NCBI GenBank assembly: GCA_937891015.1
Contig: CALAPY010000072.1
Location: forward strand, 62,001-126,000
Direction: 5' to 3'
Source of the DNA: UBA2108 sp002713215
GTDB lineage: Bacteria > Bacteroidota > Bacteroidia > Flavobacteriales_G > Salibacteraceae
Length of the DNA stretch: 64,000 bases
Under the pieces are notes generated by a model. That model was not told the DNA's origin, did not search any database, and worked only from the letters and a program-made list of their open reading frames with translations. Below, piece after piece: positions 34,139 to 42,156 of this stretch (positions are counted from its first letter, which is position 1; every line of letters begins with the position of its first letter). Position numbers and translations under genes: made by a program.

Positions 34139-34503
34139 GAGAACTGCCGTTTTCTGTAACTGAAATATCAATGTTTAACTCGTCTTTACGTTTGCTGATG
34201 CTGACCAGAATTCCACCTACTACTTTTTCAGAAATTCCCGCATCGAAACCAACACCATAGAGGTGGTAATCGCCTTTTAATTGCTCCGTTATTTCGTAGT
34301 TTCCGCTAGCATCAGCATTTACGTGATCGTCGTATTTGCTCAGCCCTCCCTGGAAATTCACTGGCATCGTACTTTATGTACACCACAGCTCCGGGGATGG
34401 TCGTGTCGTGATGTTTACGGTTCCCTTTATGGAAGCCTTACCACCGGTTCCATTTTTTACAAGAGGATGTAATGGCTTTTGGCCATTACGATCAGCAATA
34501 GGG
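34113..34503 (-). pseudogene. Decayed carboxypeptidase-regulatory-like lipoprotein gene
   Basis: Reading across frames gives a coherent protein: DRNGQKPLHPLVKNGTGG, KASIKGTV, then HHDTTIPGAVVYIKYDASEFPG in a second frame, then GGLSKYDDHVNADASGNYEI and GDYHLYGVGFDAGISEKVVGGI in the first-type frame again. The frame changes lie near 34414-34418 and 34344-34352. The order matches a known Bacteroidota lipoprotein with a transthyretin-like domain. Its signal peptide is missing: the remnant begins directly at the stop codon of the GEVED/T9SS gene and in the same frame. At least two frameshifts plus loss of the N-terminus make an active gene improbable. Confidence 0.65.
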
Positions 34504-34505
34504 CT

Positions 34506-35348
34506 CTAATGGGCAATTAAAATTTGATAGACCTTAGAATTGTAGTCGGCATCTACTTTAACAAAGTAAACGCCGTCAATCAATTCTTCTACATTAACCA
34601 ACCAATTACTCTCACTGGAAATTCGTTCGTTTTCGGTAACAACAAGTACTTCTTCACCCAATGAATTAATAATTGAAATGGAAACGTCCTGATTGGCTAT
34701 AGCGTCCATATTTATTTGGAGTACCGAAGAAACCGGGTTAGGATAGACCGACAGGTTAGCAGTTTCTATTACATTATTCACCGATGAGGGGCCAGTTACG
34801 GTAATGGAATAATCTTCAGATTCGCCGTGCTGACCAATACCCGAGCTATATCCACAAGGATTAGGCGGCTCATGTCCATCACCTACCAGCATGTCTTCAT
34901 ATACACGCATTCGGGTTTTTCCCAGTTTAGCATCCGCAGGTACTGTAATATTCCCAGAATAAGTTGCCGTATTGTATTGTCCGCTGCCTATCGATACATC
35001 GACTTCGGTTTTTACAACCTCTTCTCCAGCATCATTGAAATCCATATCCTGGTTCCAATCAATCCAGATTCGGAGATCTACCTTGTCGGAGAAAGATCCG
35101 TTCAACAATGTATGCTCAACTTTAACTGAAATGGGCATACTTTTTCCAAGTTCAGCACTTCCATTTTCACTGGCCGAGTAATCAGTGTAACCGTCAGAAC
35201 CGGAAGTGGTTTTGTTTACCGTACCAAACGAGACATTAAGAATCCCGGTAAATGGCCCTGTTGAAAAATCAGGTGGTGTGCAATATTGAGCCTTGGCTCC
35301 AAGTGAAAAGACGAGTGCGAAAGCACAAAGAGTAGATAATTTTTTCAT
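34506..35348 (-). CDS. GEVED-domain T9SS-secreted protein
   Basis: An exported surface protein of 280 residues. Signal peptide about 1-20. A GEVED domain covers about 45-185, with DLRIWIDWNQDMDFNDAGEEV, MRVYEDM and HGESEDYSITV, the landmarks of this acidic, probably calcium-binding fold. A T9SS type A tail starts near 198 (SVYPNPVSSVLQINMDA). GEVED domains occur in adhesins and secreted enzymes; here no enzyme domain is attached, so the protein is nearly a bare GEVED module. The codon after its stop continues in frame into the decayed lipoprotein remnant, which suggests a deletion joined the two. Confidence 0.87.
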   Translation of the reverse strand: MKKLSTLCAFALVFSLGAKAQYCTPPDFSTGPFTGILNVSFGTVNKTTSGSDGYTDYSASENGSAELGKSMPISVKVEHTLLNGSFSDKVDLRIWIDWNQDMDFNDAGEEVVKTEVDVSIGSGQYNTATYSGNITVPADAKLGKTRMRVYEDMLVGDGHEPPNPCGYSSGIGQHGESEDYSITVTGPSSVNNVIETANLSVYPNPVSSVLQINMDAIANQDVSISIINSLGEEVLVVTENERISSESNWLVNVEELIDGVYFVKVDADYNSKVYQILIAH

Positions 35349-35613
35349 AGTAATTCGATTTTGAGTATTGCATATTTACTATGCTGACGTAAATTAATTT
35401 CAACCGTTTATACCAACTTATCCGAGTGGTAGCACCAGTTTATTAATAGGCTTATAAATTTTGTAAATGGTCGGTCATCAGTTAGTTACCTTAATTTTTC
35501 CTTAATTATAGAAAATCGCCTTGTTTAAGGATAATCTGGGAATAGTCGTCATTCTATGTTTGGCAAGGAACCGACGAAGGAGCTCAGTGAAACTAATCTA
35601 GTGTTATTTCTAG

Positions 35614-35648
35614 ATTCCTGCTCCCGATAGTTATCGGGACGCAGGAAT
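35614..35648. repeat. REP-like palindromic element
   Basis: ATTCCTGC (35614-35621) pairs with GCAGGAAT (35641-35648), and inside it CCCGATA (35623-35629) pairs with TATCGGG (35632-35638). The two nested perfect arms form a strong hairpin. Elements of this form are scattered between genes in many Flavobacteriales. Confidence 0.6.
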
Positions 35649-35748
35649 GGCGTTTCTTTTTAATGAGGTAATATTTCTAACCCGCATTACTCTTTAATAG
35701 TACCTAGAAAATCATCGAGTTTTAACGCAATACGACATATTGTAGGAA

Positions 35749-35812
35749 CTGTCAGTTTTGTTGTCTGTTTCTCGATACAACCTCCCTATCGATCGGCCAC
35801 TCGAAATGACAG
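35749..35812. repeat. Second REP-like palindromic element
   Basis: CTGTCA (35749-35754) pairs with TGACAG (35807-35812), and CGATA (35773-35777) pairs with TATCG (35787-35791) inside. It ends with an AAATGACAG block, similar in style to the GGAAT block of the element 100 bases upstream. Confidence 0.4.
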
Positions 35813-35946
35813 CAAAGAAATTAAAACTCTGCATTATTTATCGATACCGTGAATTTTAGCTACTTCTGGTTCTCATTTTCCTTTGGTCATATATACTAGT
35901 TAGAGAATGGGTTTATTTATAGTTTAGCGGCTTAAATAATTCAGCT

Positions 35947-38109
35947 ATGAAAAAGGTATTTATTGTAATTCAACTATTCATTTTTTCCATTTCTCTTTCG
36001 GCAAAAGAAGGAATGTGGATTCCTTCATTGATCAAGAACCTGGTGGAATCGGATATGCAGAATATGGGAATGAAATTAACCGCCGAGGATATCTATTCAT
36101 TCAACAAATCAAGCCTAAAAGATGCCATTGTTCATTTTGGCGGTGGCTGTACTGCAGAAATGATTTCCGATCAGGGATTGTTGCTAACCAATCACCATTG
36201 CGGTTATTCACGCATTCAAGCGCATAGCTCGGTTGAAAACGATTATTTAACGGATGGGTTTTGGGCCATGAACCGATCAGAAGAAAAAAAGAACCCTGGC
36301 CTCACTGCAACTTTCATCATTAAAATAGAAGATGTAACCGAACAGATTTTAGAAGGAGTAGAAGATGGAATGCCGGAAGCTGACCGTCAAAAGATAATTG
36401 CAGAGAACATCAAAAAGGTAGGGGAGAAGGCAATTGCAGAAACCCATTACAAGTACATCATTCGTCCTTTCTACTATGGAAACGAATATTTTATGTTTCT
36501 TACCGAGACCTTTAAGGATGTCAGGTTGGTTGGCGCTCCTCCATCGTCAGTGGGAAAGTTTGGATTTGATACGGACAACTGGATCTGGCCTCGTCATACG
36601 GGAGACTTTTCCATTTTTCGAATTTATGCTTCCAAAGACAATAAACCTGCAGACGTATCGGACGATAACGTACCGTTTAAACCACGCCATTCTTTACCTG
36701 TTTCCATGAGTGGTGTTCAACAGGATGATTTTACAATGGTTTACGGGTTTCCCGGGCGAACCAGCGAATACCTTACTTCACACTCGGTACGATATACCAT
36801 GGAAAAATTGAATCCCAACAGAATTAAAATGCGGGATATTGCTTTGGAGATTCTGGCCGAATCAATGGCATCAAGTGATAAGATTAGAATTCAGTACGCA
36901 GCCAAACAGTCCCGAGTAAGCAATGCCTGGAAAAAATGGATAGGACAGAATAAGGGACTGTATCGAAACAATGCAATTGAGAAAAAACTGGATGTGGAGA
37001 AACGTTTTATGGCCCGTGCAGAGGAAACTACCGCAGAGCATGGATTAAAATATAAGCGACTATTAAAGGAATACGAAAGGGTGTATAAGGAAATTGAGCC
37101 TTATGACTTTGGACGAGCCATGTTTATTGAGTTGTATTACAACGGTCCCGAAATAGTACGCTTTGCATTGGCTTTTGAGCAACTAAACCCGGAAAAACTT
37201 AAAGAGGATGCGGATATTGAACAGATTAAGAACAAGCTTCGTAAATCGGCAAAAGGTTTTTTCAAAAACTACGACTTACCTACCGATCAAAAACTTATGG
37301 TCGCTATGCTCGATGCCTATTTCCAGCGTATTGATTCATCACTTAGGCAGGACATTTATTCAACCATAGAAACCAAGTATAAAATGAACTATGAAGAATA
37401 TGCTTCTTATGTATTTGGTAAAACTACTTTCTCTACCGAAGATGACGTAAATGCATTTTTGGATAAGTATAAAGATGATAAATCTTTTGCAAAAATTCAG
37501 AAGGACCCTGCCTATATTCTGGCTACTAGTTTAATGAAAGGTTATCGCGAGAAGGTATCCCCTGAGCAGAAAAGATTAAGCGATGAGTTAGCTATTCTCA
37601 ATCGAACCTACATGGAGGGCTTAATGGTGTTGTTGCCCAATGAGCAAAAATACTATCCGGATGCAAATTCCACACTTAGGGTATCCTATGGTAAGGTAGA
37701 AGGCTATGATGCAGCCGATGCAGTAACCTACAAATCGTTTACAACAACCAAAGGAATTCTTGAAAAGAGAGATACTACCATGGAGTTTACGGTTCCCGAT
37801 AAATTGGTTCAACTCATTGAAACAAATGATTATGGTCCCTATGTAGATAAAGATGGTAGCATGCATGTTTGTTTTGTGGCAAGCAACCATACCACAGGTG
37901 GTAATTCAGGAAGTCCCGCGTTGAATGGTAAGGGTGAGCTGGTCGGACTTAACTTCGATCGTACCTGGGAAAGCACCATGAGTGATATTATGTTTGATCC
38001 TACGATATGCCGAAACATTATGGTCGACATTCGATATGTACTGTTTATTGTAGATAAATACGCTGGGGCAGGTCATCTGATCGAGGAAATGAATCTGGTA
38101 AATAACTAA
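35947..38109 (+). CDS. S46 family dipeptidyl-peptidase, DPP11 type
   Basis: An exported serine exopeptidase that removes dipeptides from peptide N-termini, part of amino-acid nutrition in Bacteroidota. Seen: 720 residues. Signal peptide about 1-19. The His of the triad is in TNHHCGYS (His84), the Asp probably in HTGDFS, and the nucleophile is Ser654 in GGNSGSP. Arg672 lies 18 residues after Ser654. In Porphyromonas DPP11 the corresponding residue is Arg673 (with Ser655) and binds acidic P1 side chains, while DPP7 has Gly there. So the enzyme should cut after Asp or Glu. Intact, periplasmic, with no operon partner. Confidence 0.92.
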   Translation: MKKVFIVIQLFIFSISLSAKEGMWIPSLIKNLVESDMQNMGMKLTAEDIYSFNKSSLKDAIVHFGGGCTAEMISDQGLLLTNHHCGYSRIQAHSSVENDYLTDGFWAMNRSEEKKNPGLTATFIIKIEDVTEQILEGVEDGMPEADRQKIIAENIKKVGEKAIAETHYKYIIRPFYYGNEYFMFLTETFKDVRLVGAPPSSVGKFGFDTDNWIWPRHTGDFSIFRIYASKDNKPADVSDDNVPFKPRHSLPVSMSGVQQDDFTMVYGFPGRTSEYLTSHSVRYTMEKLNPNRIKMRDIALEILAESMASSDKIRIQYAAKQSRVSNAWKKWIGQNKGLYRNNAIEKKLDVEKRFMARAEETTAEHGLKYKRLLKEYERVYKEIEPYDFGRAMFIELYYNGPEIVRFALAFEQLNPEKLKEDADIEQIKNKLRKSAKGFFKNYDLPTDQKLMVAMLDAYFQRIDSSLRQDIYSTIETKYKMNYEEYASYVFGKTTFSTEDDVNAFLDKYKDDKSFAKIQKDPAYILATSLMKGYREKVSPEQKRLSDELAILNRTYMEGLMVLLPNEQKYYPDANSTLRVSYGKVEGYDAADAVTYKSFTTTKGILEKRDTTMEFTVPDKLVQLIETNDYGPYVDKDGSMHVCFVASNHTTGGNSGSPALNGKGELVGLNFDRTWESTMSDIMFDPTICRNIMVDIRYVLFIVDKYAGAGHLIEEMNLVNN

Positions 38110-38194
38110 TTTACTTTCAACGCACCTGTTTTCAGGAGTATATAGCTGCCTGGTACCGTCTAATAAATTGGTGGTAAAAGGAGCACTTTCATTT

Positions 38195-38202
38195 TAATTT
38201 TG
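38195..38202 (+). promoter_or_regulatory. -7 promoter box for the 223-residue lipoprotein gene
   Basis: TAATTTTG is an exact TAnnTTTG match; its last three bases are the TTG that opens the longest frame. ATG 38212, nine bases after the box, is the more likely start. Confidence 0.5.
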
Positions 38203-38211
38203 AATGGAGTT

Positions 38212-38880
38212 ATGTTAAGTTTAAGATCACCGCTGGTTCGGCTTACGTTTTTTACGTACCTGGCGCTTTCGTTTTCCTCTTGCACGTCTTCGTGTGAATG
38301 CGATGTAGATTCACTTCCCTGTTCTGCTCCCAATGCTGAGTATGTTGAATTAATCAGGGGGTTTGAAAAAGACACACTTCGATTTGTTGATCAGAACAAT
38401 TCCATGGTAATGGTGGTGTGCAATGAGTTGGACAGTATTGTTGAGGATGAGGTATTGTGTTCCACTAAAGGCATGGGGCAGTGCATTTGCGGGGATTGTA
38501 ATTCGAGTTACAACATCGGTGTATCACATATTGATTCGGGAGTAACTAAGAGTGGAAACATTCGATATTCCATTAGGCAATACCAGGCAGATCCATCAGA
38601 AGAATTGAGTGATGCATCGCATAATTTGTATTTCAACTTGGGAGTAATAAACCAGTCGATGGCTTTGCCCTTAAGGGACAGTTCGTTTCAGAGGCAGGAG
38701 TATATTGAAGAATTCAACGTTCGAGGGAATCTGTATAAAAAGGTTTATAGGTTTTATTCCTTAAGAAATATAGAGGGAAATGTTCAGGAGGTACCTGGGG
38801 CTATATTTTATTCGAAATCGGAAGGAATTATAGGATACGAAGATCCAATAAGTGGGGTTTTGTATATGAAGGCCAAGTAG
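38212..38880 (+). CDS. Uncharacterised Cys-rich lipoprotein
   Basis: No family recognised. Seen: about 222 residues from ATG 38212, with a signal peptide ending in a lipobox (FSSC). A Cys-rich N-terminal part follows (SSCECDVDSLPC, then CNELD, VLCSTKG and QCICGDC). The rest is beta-rich with no metal or catalytic motif that I recognise. The last segment (GAIFYSKSEGIIGYED) resembles the closing strands of small Bacteroidota lipoproteins that end in a YS...G.I.Y pattern. The cysteines could form disulfide bonds outside the cytoplasm or bind metal. No close neighbours on the same strand. Confidence 0.75.
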   Translation: MLSLRSPLVRLTFFTYLALSFSSCTSSCECDVDSLPCSAPNAEYVELIRGFEKDTLRFVDQNNSMVMVVCNELDSIVEDEVLCSTKGMGQCICGDCNSSYNIGVSHIDSGVTKSGNIRYSIRQYQADPSEELSDASHNLYFNLGVINQSMALPLRDSSFQRQEYIEEFNVRGNLYKKVYRFYSLRNIEGNVQEVPGAIFYSKSEGIIGYEDPISGVLYMKAK

Positions 38881-39309
38881 TTTTATACTCTATTCAATTT
38901 TTTTCTTAGTCATGCCCTAAAGTGGTCAAAGGTTTGACATAGTTATTCAAGTATTTCTTTAGAGCTATTTTAATATTAGATCTTCATTTTCTTTTTGGGC
39001 AACAAAAAGAGGGCAGTTAGCCAGTGGCTACATGAGCCGGAAGTGGGTAGAGCAAAAGAAAAATTGCCCGGCTCAACGCTTCTGGATTGAAATCGACACG
39101 TTTAATCAAATTCGCAACCAAACTTGAATAGTCTTTTAATAAAAGTCTATTCATCGAACAAGGTTGCTCTGTTCGACCTCACGTTTGATTTCTAGCTCCA
39201 TAAGCCTCAGGCCGTGAATATTACAAAATTCAAAAATTGATTAATCAGTATTGGGGAGAGTATGCAGGAATACAGCCCAACAATAAAGAAAGGTTTCCAA
39301 TTTTAAGTT
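38881..39309. other. Gene-poor stretch rich in inverted repeats
   Basis: About 430 bases with no credible gene on either strand. It contains several inverted repeats: TAGCC-AGT-GGCTA near 39018, GAGCCGG (near 39034) with CCGGCTC (near 39069), GGGCAA (38997) with TTGCCC, GCAACC (39114) with GGTTGC (39162), TGAATAG..CTATTCA (39125-39153) and TCGAACA (39154-39160) with TGTTCGA (39170-39176). It could encode a structured RNA or be the remains of one. No promoter or T-run terminator was clear. Confidence 0.4.
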
Positions 39310-39750
39310 TTATCGCCCTCCTAAATCGGTTTTCTTTATCACAGCAATGGTCAGCCTTGCCTTACAGACCAATTTGTCTCTGTCACTGGTAATTTCAATG
39401 TCCCACACGTGGTTTTTTCTGCCTAAATGAATGGGAGTTGCTTTTCCGTATACAAATCCCGACCGAACCGGGCGAAGGTGGTTGGCGTTAATGTCTAAAC
39501 CAACGGTTACGTATTTTTCACTATCAATTACAAAGTGACTTCCAATGCTACCGAGCGATTCTGCTAAAACCACCGAAGCTCCACCGTGCAATATACCATA
39601 GGGCTGAACGGTACGCTGGTCGACGGGCATTTTACCGCGGATAAAGTCATTACCAACTTCAATAATCTCAATTCCCAGGGCATCATGAATAGTATTCTTA
39701 GCCATTCTTTGACTATCGTCTCTATTAGGTGCACCGTGCCAAATACTCAT
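39310..39750 (-). CDS. Hotdog-fold thioesterase, PaaI/MenI-like
   Basis: A cytoplasmic acyl-CoA thioesterase of 146 residues. The hotdog core has QPYGILHGGASVVLAESLGS, with the catalytic HGG and Glu, and a second strand set VGLDINANHLRPVRSGFVYGKA. This matches the PaaI/YdiI group, whose members act on 1,4-dihydroxy-2-naphthoyl-CoA (MenI) or phenylacetyl-CoA. No men genes are adjacent, so the exact substrate is open. Its start codon is adjacent to the stop of the DUF6438 lipoprotein gene (they share one base), so the pair is co-transcribed. Confidence 0.9.
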   Translation of the reverse strand: MSIWHGAPNRDDSQRMAKNTIHDALGIEIIEVGNDFIRGKMPVDQRTVQPYGILHGGASVVLAESLGSIGSHFVIDSEKYVTVGLDINANHLRPVRSGFVYGKATPIHLGRKNHVWDIEITSDRDKLVCKARLTIAVIKKTDLGGR

Positions 39751-40211
39751 TACTTCGATATTTTAGTCCACGTTCTTTTGAGGTACAAATCAAAAATCAG
39801 AGATTCTAATTCTTTCAGTTCTTCAGGTCCATCCATCACGTTTATGACCTGCTTGGGTTCTTTTCTTTGGTAAAAGGTGGTTATGGTACTGGGCAGGTCC
39901 GTAACCCCCGGATCGTATTTATCTTCCATGTCCCAGAAATTAATTCTATCCGAAGTCTCAATTACCTTGGCCAACATTTCCTGATCACAATCCTGGCATT
40001 CAAAAGAACCGATAAACTCAATGTTGTCTTTTCCCTCAAGTATGGCTCTGCCGGTCATATACACGCTGATCTTATATTCCGGACAAGTCCCGAAACAAGC
40101 AGTTCGTTCAAACGTAAAAGCCAGTTGATCTTTTTCTTTTTGCTTAGGTATTTTTTCTGAAGAGCTACAACCAAATACCAACAAGAACAATATGCATGAG
40201 AAATACTTCAT
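39750..40211 (-). CDS. DUF6438 domain-containing lipoprotein
   Basis: A 153-residue lipoprotein. Signal about 1-14 with lipobox ending in Cys15. The mature part starts with LAFTFERTACFGTCPEYKISVY, the DUF6438 signature (Cys pair in CFGTC), followed by a beta-rich domain with CQDC and KYDPGVTDLPSTITTFY. The function of DUF6438 is unknown. The protein probably sits in the periplasm or on the surface. It overlaps the thioesterase gene by one base and follows yidC by one base, so it may share the pyrG-yidC transcript. Confidence 0.85.
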   Translation of the reverse strand: MKYFSCILFLLVFGCSSSEKIPKQKEKDQLAFTFERTACFGTCPEYKISVYMTGRAILEGKDNIEFIGSFECQDCDQEMLAKVIETSDRINFWDMEDKYDPGVTDLPSTITTFYQRKEPKQVINVMDGPEELKELESLIFDLYLKRTWTKISK

Positions 40212-40212
40212 A

Positions 40213-42144
40213 TTATTTTTTAGGAACGTCCATGCCCCTTTGCTTGGCCATTTCCTCTAACCGCTTTTGAAATTTGCTTTTTTTCTTGGCTGGTTTCTTT
40301 TTATTCTCCTGAACCTTGGCATGAATCTCATCATCGTTAACCAGGTATTTTCTAAAGAACCAATTTTGACCAATTGATGTAAGGTTGGCGCACAGGTAGT
40401 AGTAGCTCAAACCAGCAGGGTAGGAGTTGAAAAAGAACAACATCATAACCGGCATGAAGTAGAGCATAATTTTCATTTGCTGAGCTTGCATTTCACCGCC
40501 ACCTCCCATGGTGCCGCTGGCCATATTACTTTTTGTATAGAAGAACATGGAGAATGCCATTAGAAGAGTAAATAAACTCACGTGCGATCCATAGAATGGA
40601 ATTGAAAAAGGAAGATCGAATATGGAATCGTAAGCTGCTAAATCCGAAGCCCATAAAAATGATTCTCCCCTCAATTCAATGGACGAAGGGAAGAACATAA
40701 ACATGGCGTACAGAATAGGCATTTGCAGCAACATAGGAATACAACCCGCCATGGGGTTAACACCTGCTTTTTTATACAGAGCCATGGTATCTTGCTGCTT
40801 CTTCATGGCATCAGCGTTCTTGTTCTTTTTGTTTAATTCCTCAATTTCAGGTTTAAGTACGCGCATCTTGGCGCCTGATAAATAACTTTTGTAGGTAAGA
40901 GGGGAGAGGATAAGTTTAATAAGCAGTGTAAGCAACAAAATGATGATACCATAGGAAATATCCAACATGCTTAATCCAAAGAAAATTGGAATAATGAACC
41001 ATTTACTTACCCAGCCAAATATTCCCCATCCTAGGTCGAGGATGCTTTCCAGGTCATAATCTTTAAGTGTATAAAACTGGTTTGGTCCCAGGAAGATTTT
41101 AAAAGACGAGGATTTACTTCCGGGATCTACTGGCAGTTTTACGTTTACAATCATGTCTTTGATGTAGTTGCTCCCCTGCTCCGGCATTTGAACGGTTTCT
41201 AGGTAACCACCATTTCTTACAAAGGGTTGTTCGGTTTTCATGGCAACGGTAAAGAACTGCTGTTTAAAAGCAATCCACTCGAGATTGCTCTCGAGTTCGT
41301 CATCCAATTCCAGCCTTTCAGCACTTCTTTCTGATATGTAATCACGATCATCTCCAACCGGTTTATAGAATATGGAGGTCCTCATGTTCTCAGTCTGAAA
41401 TCCCTTTTCGTGTGCCGGAGTTTTTATTTGCCAGTTTAAAGCCATTTTGTTGGCATTGTCCATTAGGATGTCATCAATTCCAACGTAGTTTATCTTGAAA
41501 TCAAGATCATAGCTATTTCCTTTAATGCTGTACACATATTCGATGTACTTATTGGAGCTTCCTGCATACAGCCTCATTGACAAACTTCCCTGGTCCGAAT
41601 CACCGGTAACTGATACGTCAGTGCCAGTTGCCTTAAAAAAGAAATTGGACGTGTTCAGTACCCGGTTTTGACTTTTAAAGGAAAGCGAAAACTCACTGGA
41701 ATCTTCATCGAAGAGATAAAGCGGTGTTTCATCAAACTTTTTGTACTCCTTAAGTTCTGCAGAAACCGGTCGTCCTCCTTTGGTAGAAATTTTGACCCTT
41801 ATCTTTTCATTCTCAATGGTATAGTATTGAATGGCTCCACTGGTAGCGTCCGAAAATCGACCGTATTGTTCATAGGTCTCTAATTTTCGCAGCGAATCCT
41901 GTTGGTTTCTCATCGAGTCATTAAGCAATATTTCTGTTTGATTTTTTGTGCTGGCCATTTCAACTGAATCTCGTTCAATCTTGGCAGCAACTTCTTGCTT
42001 CTCTACTTGCGCAATGCTATCCATTTTACGCTCATGAGCAGCTATTTCTGCTTCGTTGGGCGCCATCCAATAGGTATATCCTATAAGTATTGCTCCAATT
42101 AAAACAAACCCTACCAGGCTGTTTCTATCCATTTGCTTAGCCAT
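40213..42144 (-). CDS. yidC: Membrane protein insertase YidC
   Basis: Inserts proteins into the inner membrane, alone or with SecYEG. Seen: 643 residues, normal for Bacteroidota. One N-terminal membrane helix (about 8-26), a coiled stretch, and a large periplasmic beta domain (about 90-350). The insertase core has about five helices (YGIIILLLTLLIKLILSPLTYKSYLS, CIPMLLQMPILYAMFMFFP, MPVMMLFFFNSYPAGLSYYYL). The C-terminal tail is Lys-rich, suitable for ribosome contact. The conserved core motifs are all present. It lies 12 bases after pyrG and one base before the DUF6438 gene, a close operon. Confidence 0.96.
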   Translation of the reverse strand: MAKQMDRNSLVGFVLIGAILIGYTYWMAPNEAEIAAHERKMDSIAQVEKQEVAAKIERDSVEMASTKNQTEILLNDSMRNQQDSLRKLETYEQYGRFSDATSGAIQYYTIENEKIRVKISTKGGRPVSAELKEYKKFDETPLYLFDEDSSEFSLSFKSQNRVLNTSNFFFKATGTDVSVTGDSDQGSLSMRLYAGSSNKYIEYVYSIKGNSYDLDFKINYVGIDDILMDNANKMALNWQIKTPAHEKGFQTENMRTSIFYKPVGDDRDYISERSAERLELDDELESNLEWIAFKQQFFTVAMKTEQPFVRNGGYLETVQMPEQGSNYIKDMIVNVKLPVDPGSKSSSFKIFLGPNQFYTLKDYDLESILDLGWGIFGWVSKWFIIPIFFGLSMLDISYGIIILLLTLLIKLILSPLTYKSYLSGAKMRVLKPEIEELNKKNKNADAMKKQQDTMALYKKAGVNPMAGCIPMLLQMPILYAMFMFFPSSIELRGESFLWASDLAAYDSIFDLPFSIPFYGSHVSLFTLLMAFSMFFYTKSNMASGTMGGGGEMQAQQMKIMLYFMPVMMLFFFNSYPAGLSYYYLCANLTSIGQNWFFRKYLVNDDEIHAKVQENKKKPAKKKSKFQKRLEEMAKQRGMDVPKK

Positions 42145-42156
42145 AAACTACTGTCC

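Larger units (their letters stand above)
35349..35946. other. Gene-poor stretch with two REP-like hairpin elements
   Basis: About 600 bases without a credible gene. It holds two palindromic elements (35614-35648 and 35749-35812, listed separately) and otherwise AT-rich sequence. No exact TAnnTTTG was found close to the start of the peptidase gene. Confidence 0.7.

Noticed and set aside
39160..39180. A tRNA T-loop-like GTTCGACC
   Set aside because: The neighbouring bases cannot form the T-stem, acceptor stem or anticodon arm of a tRNA.
39867..40160. A plus-strand frame opposite the DUF6438 gene
   Set aside because: Shadow frame of a real gene; its amino-acid composition is irregular.
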